NCBI GenBank assembly: GCA_046349915.1
Contig: JAXMBL010000006.1
Span: forward strand, 310,001-374,000
DNA: 64,000 nt
DNA from: CAIXSC01 sp046349915
GTDB taxonomy: Bacteria; Planctomycetota; Planctomycetia; Pirellulales; Pirellulaceae
Reading direction: 5' to 3'
This document shows, piece after piece, positions 25,088 through 33,768 of the stretch; the stretch's first letter is position 1; the number at the start of each line of letters is the position of its first letter. The notes under the pieces are model-generated. The model was not told where the DNA came from and did not search any database. It saw only the letters and a list, made by a program, of their open reading frames with translations. A program made the translations under genes and the position numbers.

Positions 25088-26242
25088 TAGCGCCCGGACG
25101 ACATAGTAGGAACGAACCGCGAGCAATTCGACGTCGTCGAATCGATCGGGCAGCGACTCGGCATACCACATCGGCTCCTTGGTGACGACCAGCAACTGGC
25201 CAGCGGGCCTGAGTGCGTGATAAGCCGCATCGACAAACAAGGCGGCCAGCCGATGGCGGGAATAGTAGGGGGGGTTCGCGACCGCGATGTCGTACTCCCC
25301 AGGAGTATCGCACCGTCCTTCCGACTCGACTCGAGCTTCTATGCCCGCCAACTGATTCTCCTCAGCGCCGGCTTGCAAACACGCGACCGCTCGCGGGTTT
25401 GAATCGATGGCATGGACATGGACTCCGGGGCCGCGAGCGGCAGCGGCCAAGGCCACCGGTCCGGCGCCACAGCCGATTTCGAAGATTCGCTGGCCGGGTG
25501 CAACCTCCAGCGTTTCCATGAGGCACCGAGCCCCGGTGTCGAGTCGGCGGTGACTAAAGACGCCCGGGCGACTCTTCGCTCGCAACAGCCGGCCTTGATC
25601 GCGAAACGCGAACCAACACGAATAGTCCTTGAGCTTTTTCAGGGGAGCGGTCTTTATTCCCGTATAGCAGACGCCCAAGGCATGTGTTCGCGTCCGGAAT
25701 TTGGGGAACAGTTTTTCGAATTCTCCTCGCAGCCAGCGATCGGCGCCATTGTCAGTGGACGCCACGAGTTGCCCCCCCGTCCGTAGCGATTCGTGCGCCG
25801 TCTGCAACGTCTCTCGCACTAATTCCGCATCGCCATGGGCGGAAAAGGGGAGCATGACGAGGTCGCATGAAGACTTAGCCACCGGCGGATCGCACTCGCA
25901 GGTAATCGCCAGCGTTGCGGGATCATTGGGACGTCGGGCGAGCCGCGTCTGGTGGAGATCGAGAAAGTTACAGACCACGCTCGCCGACGAAGGCGTTCGC
26001 TGGGCCAGCAAGCGAGCTAATTGCCCTCGCCCCAGCGAGCCGCACCAGATCCGGGGCGAAGGCTGATCGGCGAGAATCGCCTCGAGCCATTCGTCGCAAT
26101 ACTCCATCAACAACAGTTCGGAGGGGCGAGGGGCGGGTAAATCGGTTCCTTCAGAATTGGTTCCCCCATCGGCCGACAGTTCGCTGGGTAGATCGGTAGA
26201 CAGTTCGGCGGACGAGTCGGCGATCGGGTCCGAAGAGGACAT
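25073..26242 (-). CDS. RsmC/RlmG-like rRNA guanine-N2 methyltransferase
   Basis: 389 residues from ATG 26242 (MSSSDPIADSS). The frame is open 106 codons further upstream, but that part would cross the divergent start at 26344 and looks non-coding. The protein has a degenerate N-terminal half (residues 40-200) and a C-terminal Rossmann methyltransferase: IFEIGCGAGPVALAAAARGP (SAM-binding motif I), VHAIDSNPRAVACLQ, and VANPPYYSRHR with the catalytic N323-P-P-Y326 used for exocyclic amine methylation. This two-half architecture is that of RsmC (16S G1207) and RlmG (23S G1835); which base is modified cannot be told. Divergent from the PLP-enzyme gene. Confidence 0.85.
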   Translation of the reverse strand: MSSSDPIADSSAELSTDLPSELSADGGTNSEGTDLPAPRPSELLLMEYCDEWLEAILADQPSPRIWCGSLGRGQLARLLAQRTPSSASVVCNFLDLHQTRLARRPNDPATLAITCECDPPVAKSSCDLVMLPFSAHGDAELVRETLQTAHESLRTGGQLVASTDNGADRWLRGEFEKLFPKFRTRTHALGVCYTGIKTAPLKKLKDYSCWFAFRDQGRLLRAKSRPGVFSHRRLDTGARCLMETLEVAPGQRIFEIGCGAGPVALAAAARGPGVHVHAIDSNPRAVACLQAGAEENQLAGIEARVESEGRCDTPGEYDIAVANPPYYSRHRLAALFVDAAYHALRPAGQLLVVTKEPMWYAESLPDRFDDVELLAVRSYYVVRALKQKS

Positions 26243-26343
26243 GCGAGAATTGCTCGGAAATCGGCCAGGGTCGTAGCAAGCGGAGCGGGAATATAGAGAA
26301 TCATGGTAGATCCATTCTTGACTCCGAGGAAGGTAAGCTCGCG

Positions 26344-27486
26344 ATGAAATTCCGCACTCAGACGATTCACGTCGGTAATTCGCGCGACCCGAGTACGGGC
26401 GCCGTCGTCCCCCCGATCCACGTTGCTTCAACCTTTGTCCAGCCGGGGGCCGGCGAGTGGGGTGAGTTTGATTATTCCCGGAGCGGCAATCCAACTCGCA
26501 AGCGGCTCGAAACGACCCTAGCGGCCCTTGAATCGGGTTGCGGCGCGTTGGCCTTCGCATCGGGGATGGCGGCGACTCATTGCGCCACGATGCTGCTGTC
26601 GACCGGCGACCACATTCTCGCGGGGACCGACATCTATGGCGGGTCGTATCGTCTCTTTCACAAGGTGATCAATCGTTCGGGTATCACGGTATCGCTGGCC
26701 GACAGCACGAAGCTGGATGAATTCGAGGCGGCCATCACCCCGCGCACTCGCCTGGTCTGGATCGAAACGCCGGGCAATCCGCGCCTGACGATCACCGACA
26801 TCGCGGCATGCGCCGAGATTGCTCATCGCCACGGCGCCCTCTTGGGGGTCGACAACACATTTGCCTCCCCCGTGCTCACTCGTCCACTCGAGCATGGCGC
26901 CGATATCGTGATGCACTCGGCGACGAAGTACTTGGGCGGGCATAGCGACGTTTTGGGCGGCGCGTTGGTTGTTCGAGACAAGTCGCTGTACGACCGGCTA
27001 TATTTCCTGCAAAACGCCACGGGCGCCGTCTTGGCCCCCTGGGATTCATTCCTACTTGCTCGTGGCATCAAAACGCTCGATATCCGGGTGCGGGAACAGT
27101 CGCGCACAGCCCAGCAGTTGGCGGAATGGCTGGCTCAAGACCGACGAGTGAAGCGAGTGCTCTATCCCGGTCTTCCCAACCATCCGGGACACGAACTGGC
27201 CGCTCGCCAAATGCTCGGCGCATTCGGCGCGATGCTGACCTTCGAGCTGGATGGCGACTTCGCGAAAACCAAGCGAGTCGTGCAGGCGACCCATTTGTTT
27301 CAGCTGGCGGTGAGCCTAGGGGCCGTGGAGTCGCTGATTGAGCAGCCGGCATCGATGTCGCACGCCAGCTACGACGCGGCCGCCCGAGCGGCTCACGGGA
27401 TTACCGACGGTTTGATCCGGCTCTCCGTGGGCCTGGAAGATTTCGAGGATCTGCGAGACGATCTCGATCAGGCTTTAAATGTGTAG
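26344..27486 (+). CDS. Cystathionine gamma-synthase / beta-lyase family PLP enzyme
   Basis: 380 residues; ATG 26344 with GAGGAAGG upstream. This is a fold-type I PLP enzyme of the Cys/Met metabolism family: TQTIHVG, PPIHVASTFVQP, YSRSGNPTRKRLE, LAFASGMAATHC, VDNTFASPVLTRPLEHGADI, and the internal-aldimine lysine K195 in HSATKYLGGHSD. Length equals that of MetB/MetC. Family members join O-acyl-homoserine to cysteine (gamma-synthase) or split cystathionine (beta-lyase/gamma-lyase). ESLIEQPASMSHASY and the retained GLIRLSVGLED favour the synthase/gamma-lyase side, but sequence alone does not fix the reaction. No other methionine gene is adjacent. Confidence 0.92.
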   Translation: MKFRTQTIHVGNSRDPSTGAVVPPIHVASTFVQPGAGEWGEFDYSRSGNPTRKRLETTLAALESGCGALAFASGMAATHCATMLLSTGDHILAGTDIYGGSYRLFHKVINRSGITVSLADSTKLDEFEAAITPRTRLVWIETPGNPRLTITDIAACAEIAHRHGALLGVDNTFASPVLTRPLEHGADIVMHSATKYLGGHSDVLGGALVVRDKSLYDRLYFLQNATGAVLAPWDSFLLARGIKTLDIRVREQSRTAQQLAEWLAQDRRVKRVLYPGLPNHPGHELAARQMLGAFGAMLTFELDGDFAKTKRVVQATHLFQLAVSLGAVESLIEQPASMSHASYDAAARAAHGITDGLIRLSVGLEDFEDLRDDLDQALNV

Positions 27487-27600
27487 GGTTGCGGATGGCA
27501 GCCCGCTCGCTTCGCGAGCGGTTAGTCGCGTGACCGGCAAGCGTCCAACGCCGCCAGCCAAGTCGCGTCGTGGGTCGAATGATGTGCGGTAGTCGCCGCT

Positions 27601-27624
27601 CGACGGACTGGAAGTCCGTCGTAC
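27601..27624 (+). repeat. Dispersed hairpin family 1, copy 5
   Basis: GGA-loop form closing the first unit of the 131-bp tandem duplication. Confidence 0.85.
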
Positions 27625-27731
27625 AATGGTAGCCCGTTCGCTTCGCGAGCGGTTAGCCGCGTGGCCGGCAAGCGTCCAACGCCGCCAGCCAAGTCGCGTC
27701 GTGGGTCGAATGATGTGCGGTAATAGCCGCT

Positions 27732-27755
27732 CGACGGACTGGAAGTCCGTCGTAC
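27732..27755 (+). repeat. Dispersed hairpin family 1, copy 6
   Basis: GGA-loop form closing the second unit of the tandem duplication. Confidence 0.85.
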
Positions 27756-27766
27756 ATTGGGAGTGG

Positions 27767-27790
27767 CGACGGACTGGAAGTCCGTCGTAC
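27767..27790 (+). repeat. Dispersed hairpin family 1, copy 7
   Basis: Extra copy 11 nt after copy 6 and 21 nt before the GTG start at 27812, so transcribed in the leader of that gene. Confidence 0.85.
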
Positions 27791-27811
27791 AATTAGCCAG
27801 GAGCCCCTATC

Positions 27812-28960
27812 GTGCGGCTGACGAATACAGTTTATCGCGTGATGCGTCGTTGGTTCGGTACTAGCGAAACGGCTGGAGGCGGTAAGACTCGCCAATCTGT
27901 TCGCCGCCGCCGCACACTTGCTCTCGAACCGCTCGACAACCGCGAGTTGCTCGCCGCGGTCGCCGACTTGGTCGCTTATCGCCCTCAAACCACTCACTTC
28001 AACTTCGCGGCCTATCCGGTCGCGGAGGCGGTGGAAACCGATCCCGCTCAAGGGCCTGGGATTCGGATCAACGGCGACGACGACAACGGAAATCGGCGAG
28101 CGGACTACCTTGATTCCACCACTTCGACGGCGGGCGACAACGACTTGGTGCGAGTCGATACACGCGGCACGGGCACTCAGTTGACACTTGCCTGGACGGG
28201 CCCGTTGGCGGTTTGGACGACTCGCACCAAGAGTGCTCCCGTAGCCAACGGCGCCAAAGTTACAGCAGGCCAAACTCTCTGGGTGGAATACACCAGTCAG
28301 ACTCATTCTTCGGCCAACTCAGCGGCCATGACGCTCTCCGTGGTCGACGCGGCTAGTTCGACGACCGCGACGGACCAGGTCGTGTTTCACAGTTTCCGCA
28401 GCGAAGTCATCATCATTGGAGGCAATTCCCAGGAACCCAAAAACGTAGGAACCGCGGGGCTTGGGATCTTCAACCTGGGAGCGTCACTCTACGCACGCGG
28501 CTACGACGTCCAATTGTTTGCTCATGGACAAGTCCAATCGACGGGTCGCGGCGCAGCCTACGATGAGGTGGCGAGTGCGGTGCTCAATCGCAACGTCGAC
28601 AACGTTGCCATACTGGGGTACAGCTGGGGAGGGGGCGCGACCTATGAATTAGCCGCCGGACTCAAAGCCAACTCGGCGCTGGCCGCCGCGGGCTACCAAC
28701 TCCAATTCACCGCCTATGTCGACGCCATTCGCCACTACTCGCTATCCGCCGAGACTCGCCTGCCGCCTGGGGCGAAGTTCTTGCAGAACTACTATCAGCG
28801 ACGCGATTTCTTGCTGAAAGGCAATGCCGCGAGCGGCGCCAACAACGTGAATGTGACCAGCACCGCCTGGGGCGCCAGCCTCTCGCACACGACCATCGAC
28901 GACAGTCCGACTCTTCATGCCGACTTGATCAACGCCCTGACCACTCGCGTGGTGGTGTAG
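27812..28960 (+). CDS. Surface alpha/beta-hydrolase with planctomycete LExLDNRELL motif
   Basis: 382 residues; GTG start at 27812 supported by AGGAG 10 nt upstream (an ATG ten codons later is possible). A basic N-terminus leads into ALEPLDNRELLAA (residues 37-49), the planctomycete surface-protein motif. Residues 50-185 are a beta-rich domain with an aspartate-rich segment (INGDDDNGNRRADYLD). From residue 190 there is an alpha/beta-hydrolase fold: VIIIGGNSQ, then the nucleophile elbow GYSWGGGATYEL with S271, and a late histidine in GASLSHTTIDDSP. Likely a secreted lipase/esterase-like protein; the acid residue is not certain (D in YVDAIRHY or DDS). Only 19 bp separate its stop from the convergent hydrolase gene. 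Confidence 0.78.
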   Translation: MRLTNTVYRVMRRWFGTSETAGGGKTRQSVRRRRTLALEPLDNRELLAAVADLVAYRPQTTHFNFAAYPVAEAVETDPAQGPGIRINGDDDNGNRRADYLDSTTSTAGDNDLVRVDTRGTGTQLTLAWTGPLAVWTTRTKSAPVANGAKVTAGQTLWVEYTSQTHSSANSAAMTLSVVDAASSTTATDQVVFHSFRSEVIIIGGNSQEPKNVGTAGLGIFNLGASLYARGYDVQLFAHGQVQSTGRGAAYDEVASAVLNRNVDNVAILGYSWGGGATYELAAGLKANSALAAAGYQLQFTAYVDAIRHYSLSAETRLPPGAKFLQNYYQRRDFLLKGNAASGANNVNVTSTAWGASLSHTTIDDSPTLHADLINALTTRVVV

Positions 28961-28979
28961 CGCCGCCAGTAGTCCGACA

Positions 28980-30248
28980 TCACTTTCCCCGCAACTGTTG
29001 ATCCAGCCAAGCGAACGCTTCGTCTTGCATGGGAATCGTCCAACGGTGCGGCTCGTCGTAGAACTTGCCGCGAAACTGATCCGCGGCGTCCGCGGAGCGG
29101 TAGAGTTGCTCGATTCGCGCGACCGATTCGCGCATGCCTTCGAGTGGAAAGAGTCGATCTTGTTCGCATTGTTGCACGAACAGCGATCTCGGGGCGGCCA
29201 GCGCGGCCAACTCGGGGAAATCCACCAGACGGTGCAGTCCAGGGAGAAAATGAACCCACGAGTGGGTATCGACGTGCGCCCGCAGCATGGGTCGCATGGA
29301 CGACATGAAACCGACTACGCACGCCGCTCGTATCCGTTCGTCGAGCGCCGCGAGATAGGCTGAACGATAGCCGCCCATCGAGATGCCGCTGCAGCCAATT
29401 CGCTCGGGATCTACGTCTGGGCGAGTCGCCAAGTAATCAATCGTACGGCGGTCGTCGTAATTGACGACTCCGGGCCAAGTCGCGCCAGCGAGTACTAAAC
29501 TCTTGGCGAGCGTCGATTCCTTGCCTCGGCATTTAGCATTGAGTCGCTGAACATCGTCGAGCGAGTATTTCGAGCGATCCCAGCCCGATGGGAGATCTTC
29601 GTCCAAGAGCACTCGACGCTCTCCGAACATGAAGGCATCGATCGACATGACCACAAAACCGCGCCGCACTAGTTCGGTCGCGGTGGGGCGACGATCGTAG
29701 TTCTGTTCGTGGTATCGCGTCATCGCGGGATGATTGTCGCCCAGGTCGATGACCTTCTCTTTACCAAACAGGAACATTCCGCCGTGTGAATGAAGGTCGA
29801 CGATCGCGGGCGCTCGACCGCGGAGGTTCTTGGGAACGAGCACATAGCCCGCAATACGAAACCACGGGGTGGTCGAAAACACCACTCGCTCTCGCACATG
29901 ATCGTCCCGTTCGACGCGTTCGATGACCTGAGGGTTCATGTCGACTCGTGGAGGATCGTAACTGAGCGTCTCGATAACTCGACGGCGAGCCTGCTGGCGA
30001 AACGCCTGATCGAATCGCTGGTCGGCGCCAGGGGGAATCAGCGACGCTCGCCACGAGTCGGCGATTTGCGCGAGGAAGTCGTAATTGGTTCCTAGGTCCG
30101 CTTGGGAAGGCGCGAGCGGCCGAGTGGGATCGGGGGGTGGCGCGGCGGAGACGGAGGAGGCGTGATCCAATTTGCTCAGTTGAGTCGCCAAGAGGGAGGT
30201 GACGCCAAGCGACGATAGAAAATGACGGCGGGCGGTCAGATGATCCAT
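28980..30248 (-). CDS. Exported dienelactone-hydrolase / acetyl-xylan-esterase-like hydrolase
   Basis: 422 residues; ATG 30248. TARRHFLSSLGVTSLLA is a twin-arginine-like leader. The mature protein is an alpha/beta hydrolase: PAIVDLHSHGGMF (oxyanion strand), RRGFVVMSIDAFMFGERR, then CSGISMGGYRSAYLAALD with nucleophile S290, acid in VQQCEQDRLFP and histidine in YDEPHRWTIPM. This is the layout of the large planctomycete family annotated as dienelactone hydrolase or acetyl xylan esterase, which removes ester groups from polysaccharides. The substrate is not deducible. Tail-to-tail with the surface hydrolase at 27812-28960. Confidence 0.88.
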   Translation of the reverse strand: MDHLTARRHFLSSLGVTSLLATQLSKLDHASSVSAAPPPDPTRPLAPSQADLGTNYDFLAQIADSWRASLIPPGADQRFDQAFRQQARRRVIETLSYDPPRVDMNPQVIERVERDDHVRERVVFSTTPWFRIAGYVLVPKNLRGRAPAIVDLHSHGGMFLFGKEKVIDLGDNHPAMTRYHEQNYDRRPTATELVRRGFVVMSIDAFMFGERRVLLDEDLPSGWDRSKYSLDDVQRLNAKCRGKESTLAKSLVLAGATWPGVVNYDDRRTIDYLATRPDVDPERIGCSGISMGGYRSAYLAALDERIRAACVVGFMSSMRPMLRAHVDTHSWVHFLPGLHRLVDFPELAALAAPRSLFVQQCEQDRLFPLEGMRESVARIEQLYRSADAADQFRGKFYDEPHRWTIPMQDEAFAWLDQQLRGK

Positions 30249-30288
30249 GGGTATTGATTCTCCGACGCAGTCTTTAAAGGGGGGTGAG

Positions 30289-30312
30289 CGACGGACTAGA
30301 AGTCCGTCGTAC
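30289..30312 (+). repeat. Dispersed hairpin family 1, copy 8
   Basis: AGA-loop variant with perfect arms, 40 nt upstream of the hydrolase start at 30248. Confidence 0.85.
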
Positions 30313-30320
30313 GTAGTAGC

Positions 30321-30339
30321 CCGCTCGCTTCGCGAGCGG
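30321..30339 (+). repeat. Hairpin family 2, copy 3
   Basis: CCGCTCGC-TTC-GCGAGCGG, 8 nt after hairpin family 1 copy 8, with the same TAGCC flank as the copies at 27503 and 27634. Confidence 0.75.
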
Positions 30340-30431
30340 ACAGCCGCGTGGCTTGCGAGCGCAGCATACCTTCAGGCGAGACTCATTGCGGGCTGATTAC
30401 TGCATGGAAAACACCTCGGTGCGGAACGGGT

Positions 30432-30455
30432 CGACGGACTAGAAGTCCGTCGTAC
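30432..30455 (+). repeat. Dispersed hairpin family 1, copy 9
   Basis: AGA-loop variant in the upstream region of the cassette operon. Confidence 0.85.
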
Positions 30456-30463
30456 GTTTGGAT

Positions 30464-30487
30464 CGACGGACGGAAAGTCCGTCGTAC
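30464..30487 (+). repeat. Dispersed hairpin family 1, copy 10 (diverged)
   Basis: Arms CGACGGAC / AGTCCGTCG with an altered centre (CGGAAAG), 8 nt after copy 9; the most diverged of the set. Confidence 0.75.
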
Positions 30488-30683
30488 TTTCGTCGACGGT
30501 CGCGATAGTCTAGCGGGCGGCGGGGAAGAAGGGAATTTTGGCGAAAAACCATTGTTTCGAGGCCTGCGGTTGTGGTGAAATAGAGGCCCCTAGGCGAGGC
30601 AGATCGGCGAATCCTTCGTCGCACGAGGCTTGCCCCGTCCAACCGTTCCGCCGCCCGATACTCATTCCCCCCTTCAGCCTCGC

Positions 30684-32402
30684 ATGTCACCGAGTCTGCT
30701 CGACCATCGCCGCTTGATTGTATCGCCGCGTAGTCGCTTGGCGAGCTTGCCCTACCTGGCGCTGCTGGCGGCGGCTTGCCTGACCATGAGCCTGCCGCAG
30801 ATCAAGGCGGCCGATACGCCAAGAACACAGGGCGATAAAGCGCTGGCGGAATCGTTGTCCCAGATCAATGACGCGCTAGCGGACCATTGGACAAGCGACT
30901 CGTTGCAGGCGGCGGAACCCGCGGCGCCCACGGAATGGCTGCGGCGAGTGACGCTGGATCTGGTGGGAAGACCTCCGACGGCCGCGGAGGTCAAGCGACT
31001 CGAGTCGGACAAGAATGGAAAGACGAATCCCACCGAGGACCGGCAAGCGACCGTCATCGACTCGCTGCTCGATAGTCCCGAATTCGCCCTGTATTTCGGG
31101 ACGGTGTTGGACGAGTTGATCCAAGGGAGGCAAGCTGGTTCGGAGCAGTTCGTCGATTATCTGCGCCGGTCTCTGGTCGCTCGCCGGTCTTGGGACCACT
31201 TGTTTCGCGAAATTGTAGGAGGTCAGTCGGAAGCGAAAGAGTCGAGCGGCGGGCTCGCGGCGGCGCTCTTTTACGACAAGCGATCGAAAGACATCGACCA
31301 ATTGACGGTCGATACGGCTCGAGCTTTCTTCGGCGTCGATATCTCCTGTGCTCGCTGCCACGACCATCCGCTGGTCAGCGACTGGACTCAATTTCACTAC
31401 TATGGCCTAGCCGCCTTCCTCCAACGACCGGCCAGCGGCGGAAAGGGCTCGGAGAAGGCCGGCAAGGACGCAATCGTTGAGGTGAAGTTTGTCGCGCGCG
31501 ACGGTAAAGAGCAAACCGCGACTCGCATGTTCCTGACCGGAAAGAAACTGGATGTTTCCACCGAGCCTGCGGAGAAGGAACCGGCGCCCTCCAGTCGCGA
31601 GCGGCTGGTCGAAATGGCGATCGAAGACCGAGCGTTTCTCAGCCGAGCTTTTGTGAATCGTCTGTGGGAGTACTTTCACGGGCGAGGCCTGGTCGAGCCG
31701 GTCGATCAGATGCACTCGGGCAACCCTGCCTCGATTCCCAAGGTTTTGGACGCTTTGGCCGATGATTTTGCTTCATCGGGTTACGATGTGCGGCGAGCGA
31801 TCCGGCTGGTGGTGCTCAACCGAGCTTATCGAGCGACCAGCCGCTGGGAAGGAGCGTCGCCGATCCCCGAGTCGCGACACTTCGCAGTGATGCGTCTCAA
31901 GCCGCTGACTCCACGTCAACTGGCGTTATCGTTGGTCGTCACGGTCGGCGCGGAAGCGACCGACGAGCCGTTGAAGACGGACGAACGTTTGGAACGAGTG
32001 CTGGGGACTCCGGGGATTGCCCGCGGCCGACGCTGGTTGGAGTGGGAGAGCAAGACGCCCTCGCTGGTCGGCATGCTGGACCCGCGCATTGCCGCTTTTC
32101 AGAGCAGTGCGCGCGAAGCACTGTTTGTCTCGAACGGCGAGGCCATTCGTCAGCTGATCGGCGCGGGGGAGAATAGCTTGGCGAACCGGGCCGCTCAACG
32201 GACCGACGACCAGCAGGCGATTGAACTGGTGTTTCGCACCCTTTTGCAGCGGTCTCCCGACGATGACGAGTTGCGGACATGCAAGGAGCGATGGGCGGCG
32301 TCGCAGTCCGAATCAACGACGAGTCGGCCGACACGCGTCCAGTGGTTGGAAGAGTTGATTTGGGCAGTCACGGCGTCGGTTGAGTTTCGTTTCAACCACT
32401 GA
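30684..32402 (+). CDS. DUF1549/DUF1553 cytochrome-type protein, cassette 1
   Basis: 572 residues from ATG 30684 (MSPSLLDHRR), chosen over an upstream TTG at 30630 because it directly precedes the hydrophobic signal segment LPYLALLAAACLTMSLPQIKA. DUF1549 spans about residues 55-250 (WLRRVTLDLVGRPPTAAEVKRL) and holds C222-A-R-C225-H226-DHP, a CxxCH heme-type motif. DUF1553 covers the second half (FVNRLWEYFHGRGLVEPVDQM, LADDFASSGYDVRRAIRLVV, final WAVTASVEFRFNH). First gene of a six-gene run; the DUF1501 gene starts 37 nt after its stop. Confidence 0.92.
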   Translation: MSPSLLDHRRLIVSPRSRLASLPYLALLAAACLTMSLPQIKAADTPRTQGDKALAESLSQINDALADHWTSDSLQAAEPAAPTEWLRRVTLDLVGRPPTAAEVKRLESDKNGKTNPTEDRQATVIDSLLDSPEFALYFGTVLDELIQGRQAGSEQFVDYLRRSLVARRSWDHLFREIVGGQSEAKESSGGLAAALFYDKRSKDIDQLTVDTARAFFGVDISCARCHDHPLVSDWTQFHYYGLAAFLQRPASGGKGSEKAGKDAIVEVKFVARDGKEQTATRMFLTGKKLDVSTEPAEKEPAPSSRERLVEMAIEDRAFLSRAFVNRLWEYFHGRGLVEPVDQMHSGNPASIPKVLDALADDFASSGYDVRRAIRLVVLNRAYRATSRWEGASPIPESRHFAVMRLKPLTPRQLALSLVVTVGAEATDEPLKTDERLERVLGTPGIARGRRWLEWESKTPSLVGMLDPRIAAFQSSAREALFVSNGEAIRQLIGAGENSLANRAAQRTDDQQAIELVFRTLLQRSPDDDELRTCKERWAASQSESTTSRPTRVQWLEELIWAVTASVEFRFNH

Positions 32403-32439
32403 GTTCCGACGAGAGTTTTGTTGCGGGGAGAGCCAAGAC

Positions 32440-33768
32440 ATGCGGGACGGAACGACAGCGCACGAAGCGAGCCACGCCTTGCATCGGCGAGCGATCTTGC
32501 GCGGGGCCTTTGCCGGACTGGCGTCGACCGTGGCTTGGTCAGGCCCTGGTTGGAGCGGCGCTCGTTGGGGCGGAGTTGGTTTTGGCGCCGAGGAAACGGC
32601 CTCGCGGGATTTACGTCAACGCGGCAAGCGAGTGATTTTCCTGTGGCTCGCAGGAGGTTCCAGTCAATTCGAGATGTGGGACCCGAAGCCTGGCCGCGAT
32701 ACGGGTGGCCCTTTCCGTTCCATAGCGACAACGATCCCGGGGTACCATGTTTGTGAGTTGATGCCCCAAATGGCGAAACTGACCAAGCAGCTCGCCGTGG
32801 TCCGGTCGTTGAGCACAGGATTGTCGGAACACGAGCAAGCCGCCGACCTGATCAGCACGGGGCGTCCCAAGGAAGCGGCCTTGGAGTATCCGGAGATTGG
32901 CGTCGTGTTGGCCAAGGAATTGGCGCTCGCGGATAGCCAGCTGCCCGACTACGTCTCGTTGTTTACGACCAGCGAAGGACGGCGTCGCCCGCGCGTGGGG
33001 TTCTTGAGCGCCAACCATTCTCCGTTGCTGTTGGAACAAGGGCTTCGCCCGGAGTATGTGGCCTTGCCGCCGGGCATGAGCGAGACTCGACACGTGGCTC
33101 GCGAGGATCTGCGCCGGTACTTGAGCGACCGATTCGCTCGCCAACGAGCGGGCGGGGAATTGGCCGCGGGTCACAATGCGGCGTACCAACGAGTGCGTGG
33201 GTTGATGGCCTCCGACCATCTGTTCAACCTGGAACTCGAACCAGCCGCGGTTCGGGACCGCTATGGAAAAACGCCCTTTGGCGAGCAGTGCTTGTTGGCC
33301 CGGCGGTTGGTCGAAGCGGGCGTTCCGGTCGTCAAAGTGGCACGAGGATTCTGGGATAGCCATCACGATAACTTTGAGAGTCATCGCGAACTGGTGCCAG
33401 ATTTCGATCACGTGTTCAGCGTTTTGCTGGAGGACTTACGCGAGCGCGGGCTGCTGGATTCCACGTTGATCATGGTGCTGTCCGAGTTTGGACGCACCCC
33501 TGTGATCAACAAGGACATGGGTCGCGACCATTACGCGGATGCTTGGTCGATGGTGGCGGCGGGCTGCGGAATTCGCGCGGGGGTCGTGTACGGGAAGACC
33601 GATGACGACGGTAAGACTGTCGTCGACGGGAAAGCCAACGCCAGCGACTTGGCGGCCACGCTGTACCGAGCCGTCGGAATCGATCTGAAGAAGGAGTATC
33701 ATTCCGGCCTGCGACCGGTGCCCGTGGCGAAAGAGGATGCTCAACCCATGGAGGGAATCCTCTCATGA
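32440..33768 (+). CDS. DUF1501 protein, cassette 1
   Basis: 442 residues from ATG 32440, with GGGGAG 9 nt upstream; the open frame begins 20 codons earlier inside the previous gene's end. HRRAILRGAFAGLASTVAW is a Tat-type leader. DUF1501 landmarks are VIFLWLAGGSSQFEMWDPKP, LARRLVEAGVPVVKVARGFWDSH and LSEFGRTPVINKDMGRDHY. Predicted periplasmic, sulfatase-superfamily fold, unknown substrate. Its stop overlaps the start of the WD40 gene (ATGA), so translation of the two is coupled. Confidence 0.92.
   Translation: MRDGTTAHEASHALHRRAILRGAFAGLASTVAWSGPGWSGARWGGVGFGAEETASRDLRQRGKRVIFLWLAGGSSQFEMWDPKPGRDTGGPFRSIATTIPGYHVCELMPQMAKLTKQLAVVRSLSTGLSEHEQAADLISTGRPKEAALEYPEIGVVLAKELALADSQLPDYVSLFTTSEGRRRPRVGFLSANHSPLLLEQGLRPEYVALPPGMSETRHVAREDLRRYLSDRFARQRAGGELAAGHNAAYQRVRGLMASDHLFNLELEPAAVRDRYGKTPFGEQCLLARRLVEAGVPVVKVARGFWDSHHDNFESHRELVPDFDHVFSVLLEDLRERGLLDSTLIMVLSEFGRTPVINKDMGRDHYADAWSMVAAGCGIRAGVVYGKTDDDGKTVVDGKANASDLAATLYRAVGIDLKKEYHSGLRPVPVAKEDAQPMEGILS

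Larger units (their letters stand above)
27495..27757 (+). repeat. 131-bp tandem duplication
   Basis: Two adjacent copies (27495-27625 and 27626-27757) nearly identical throughout. Each contains one family-2 hairpin (27503-27521; 27634-27652), a shared 70-nt spacer, and one family-1 hairpin at its end. The second copy differs by a few substitutions and one insertion (GTAGTCGCC versus GTAATAGCC). It lies just after the stop of the PLP enzyme (27486). Confidence 0.9.
30249..30683. other. Divergent intergenic region with four hairpins
   Basis: 435 bases between the exported hydrolase and the six-gene cassette operon. It contains hairpins at 30289, 30321, 30432 and 30464 and must hold the operon promoter, probably in 30488-30660; no clear -10/-35 pair recognised. 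Confidence 0.6.

Noticed and set aside
24012..25313. 433-codon minus-strand frame opposite the Gly/Cys-rich gene
   Set aside because: The plus-strand gene has a signal peptide, ribosome site and terminator. The minus frame is Arg/Ala-rich junk and crosses that terminator and the end of the methyltransferase gene.
26243..26560. N-terminal extension of the RsmC-like gene to an upstream start
   Set aside because: It would overlap the first 200 bases of the divergent PLP-enzyme gene, and its translation is Arg/Ser-rich without conservation features.
27495..27790. CRISPR-like array of spaced repeats
   Set aside because: The unit spacing and the long identical 'spacers' show a tandem duplication of hairpins; spacers in a CRISPR would differ.
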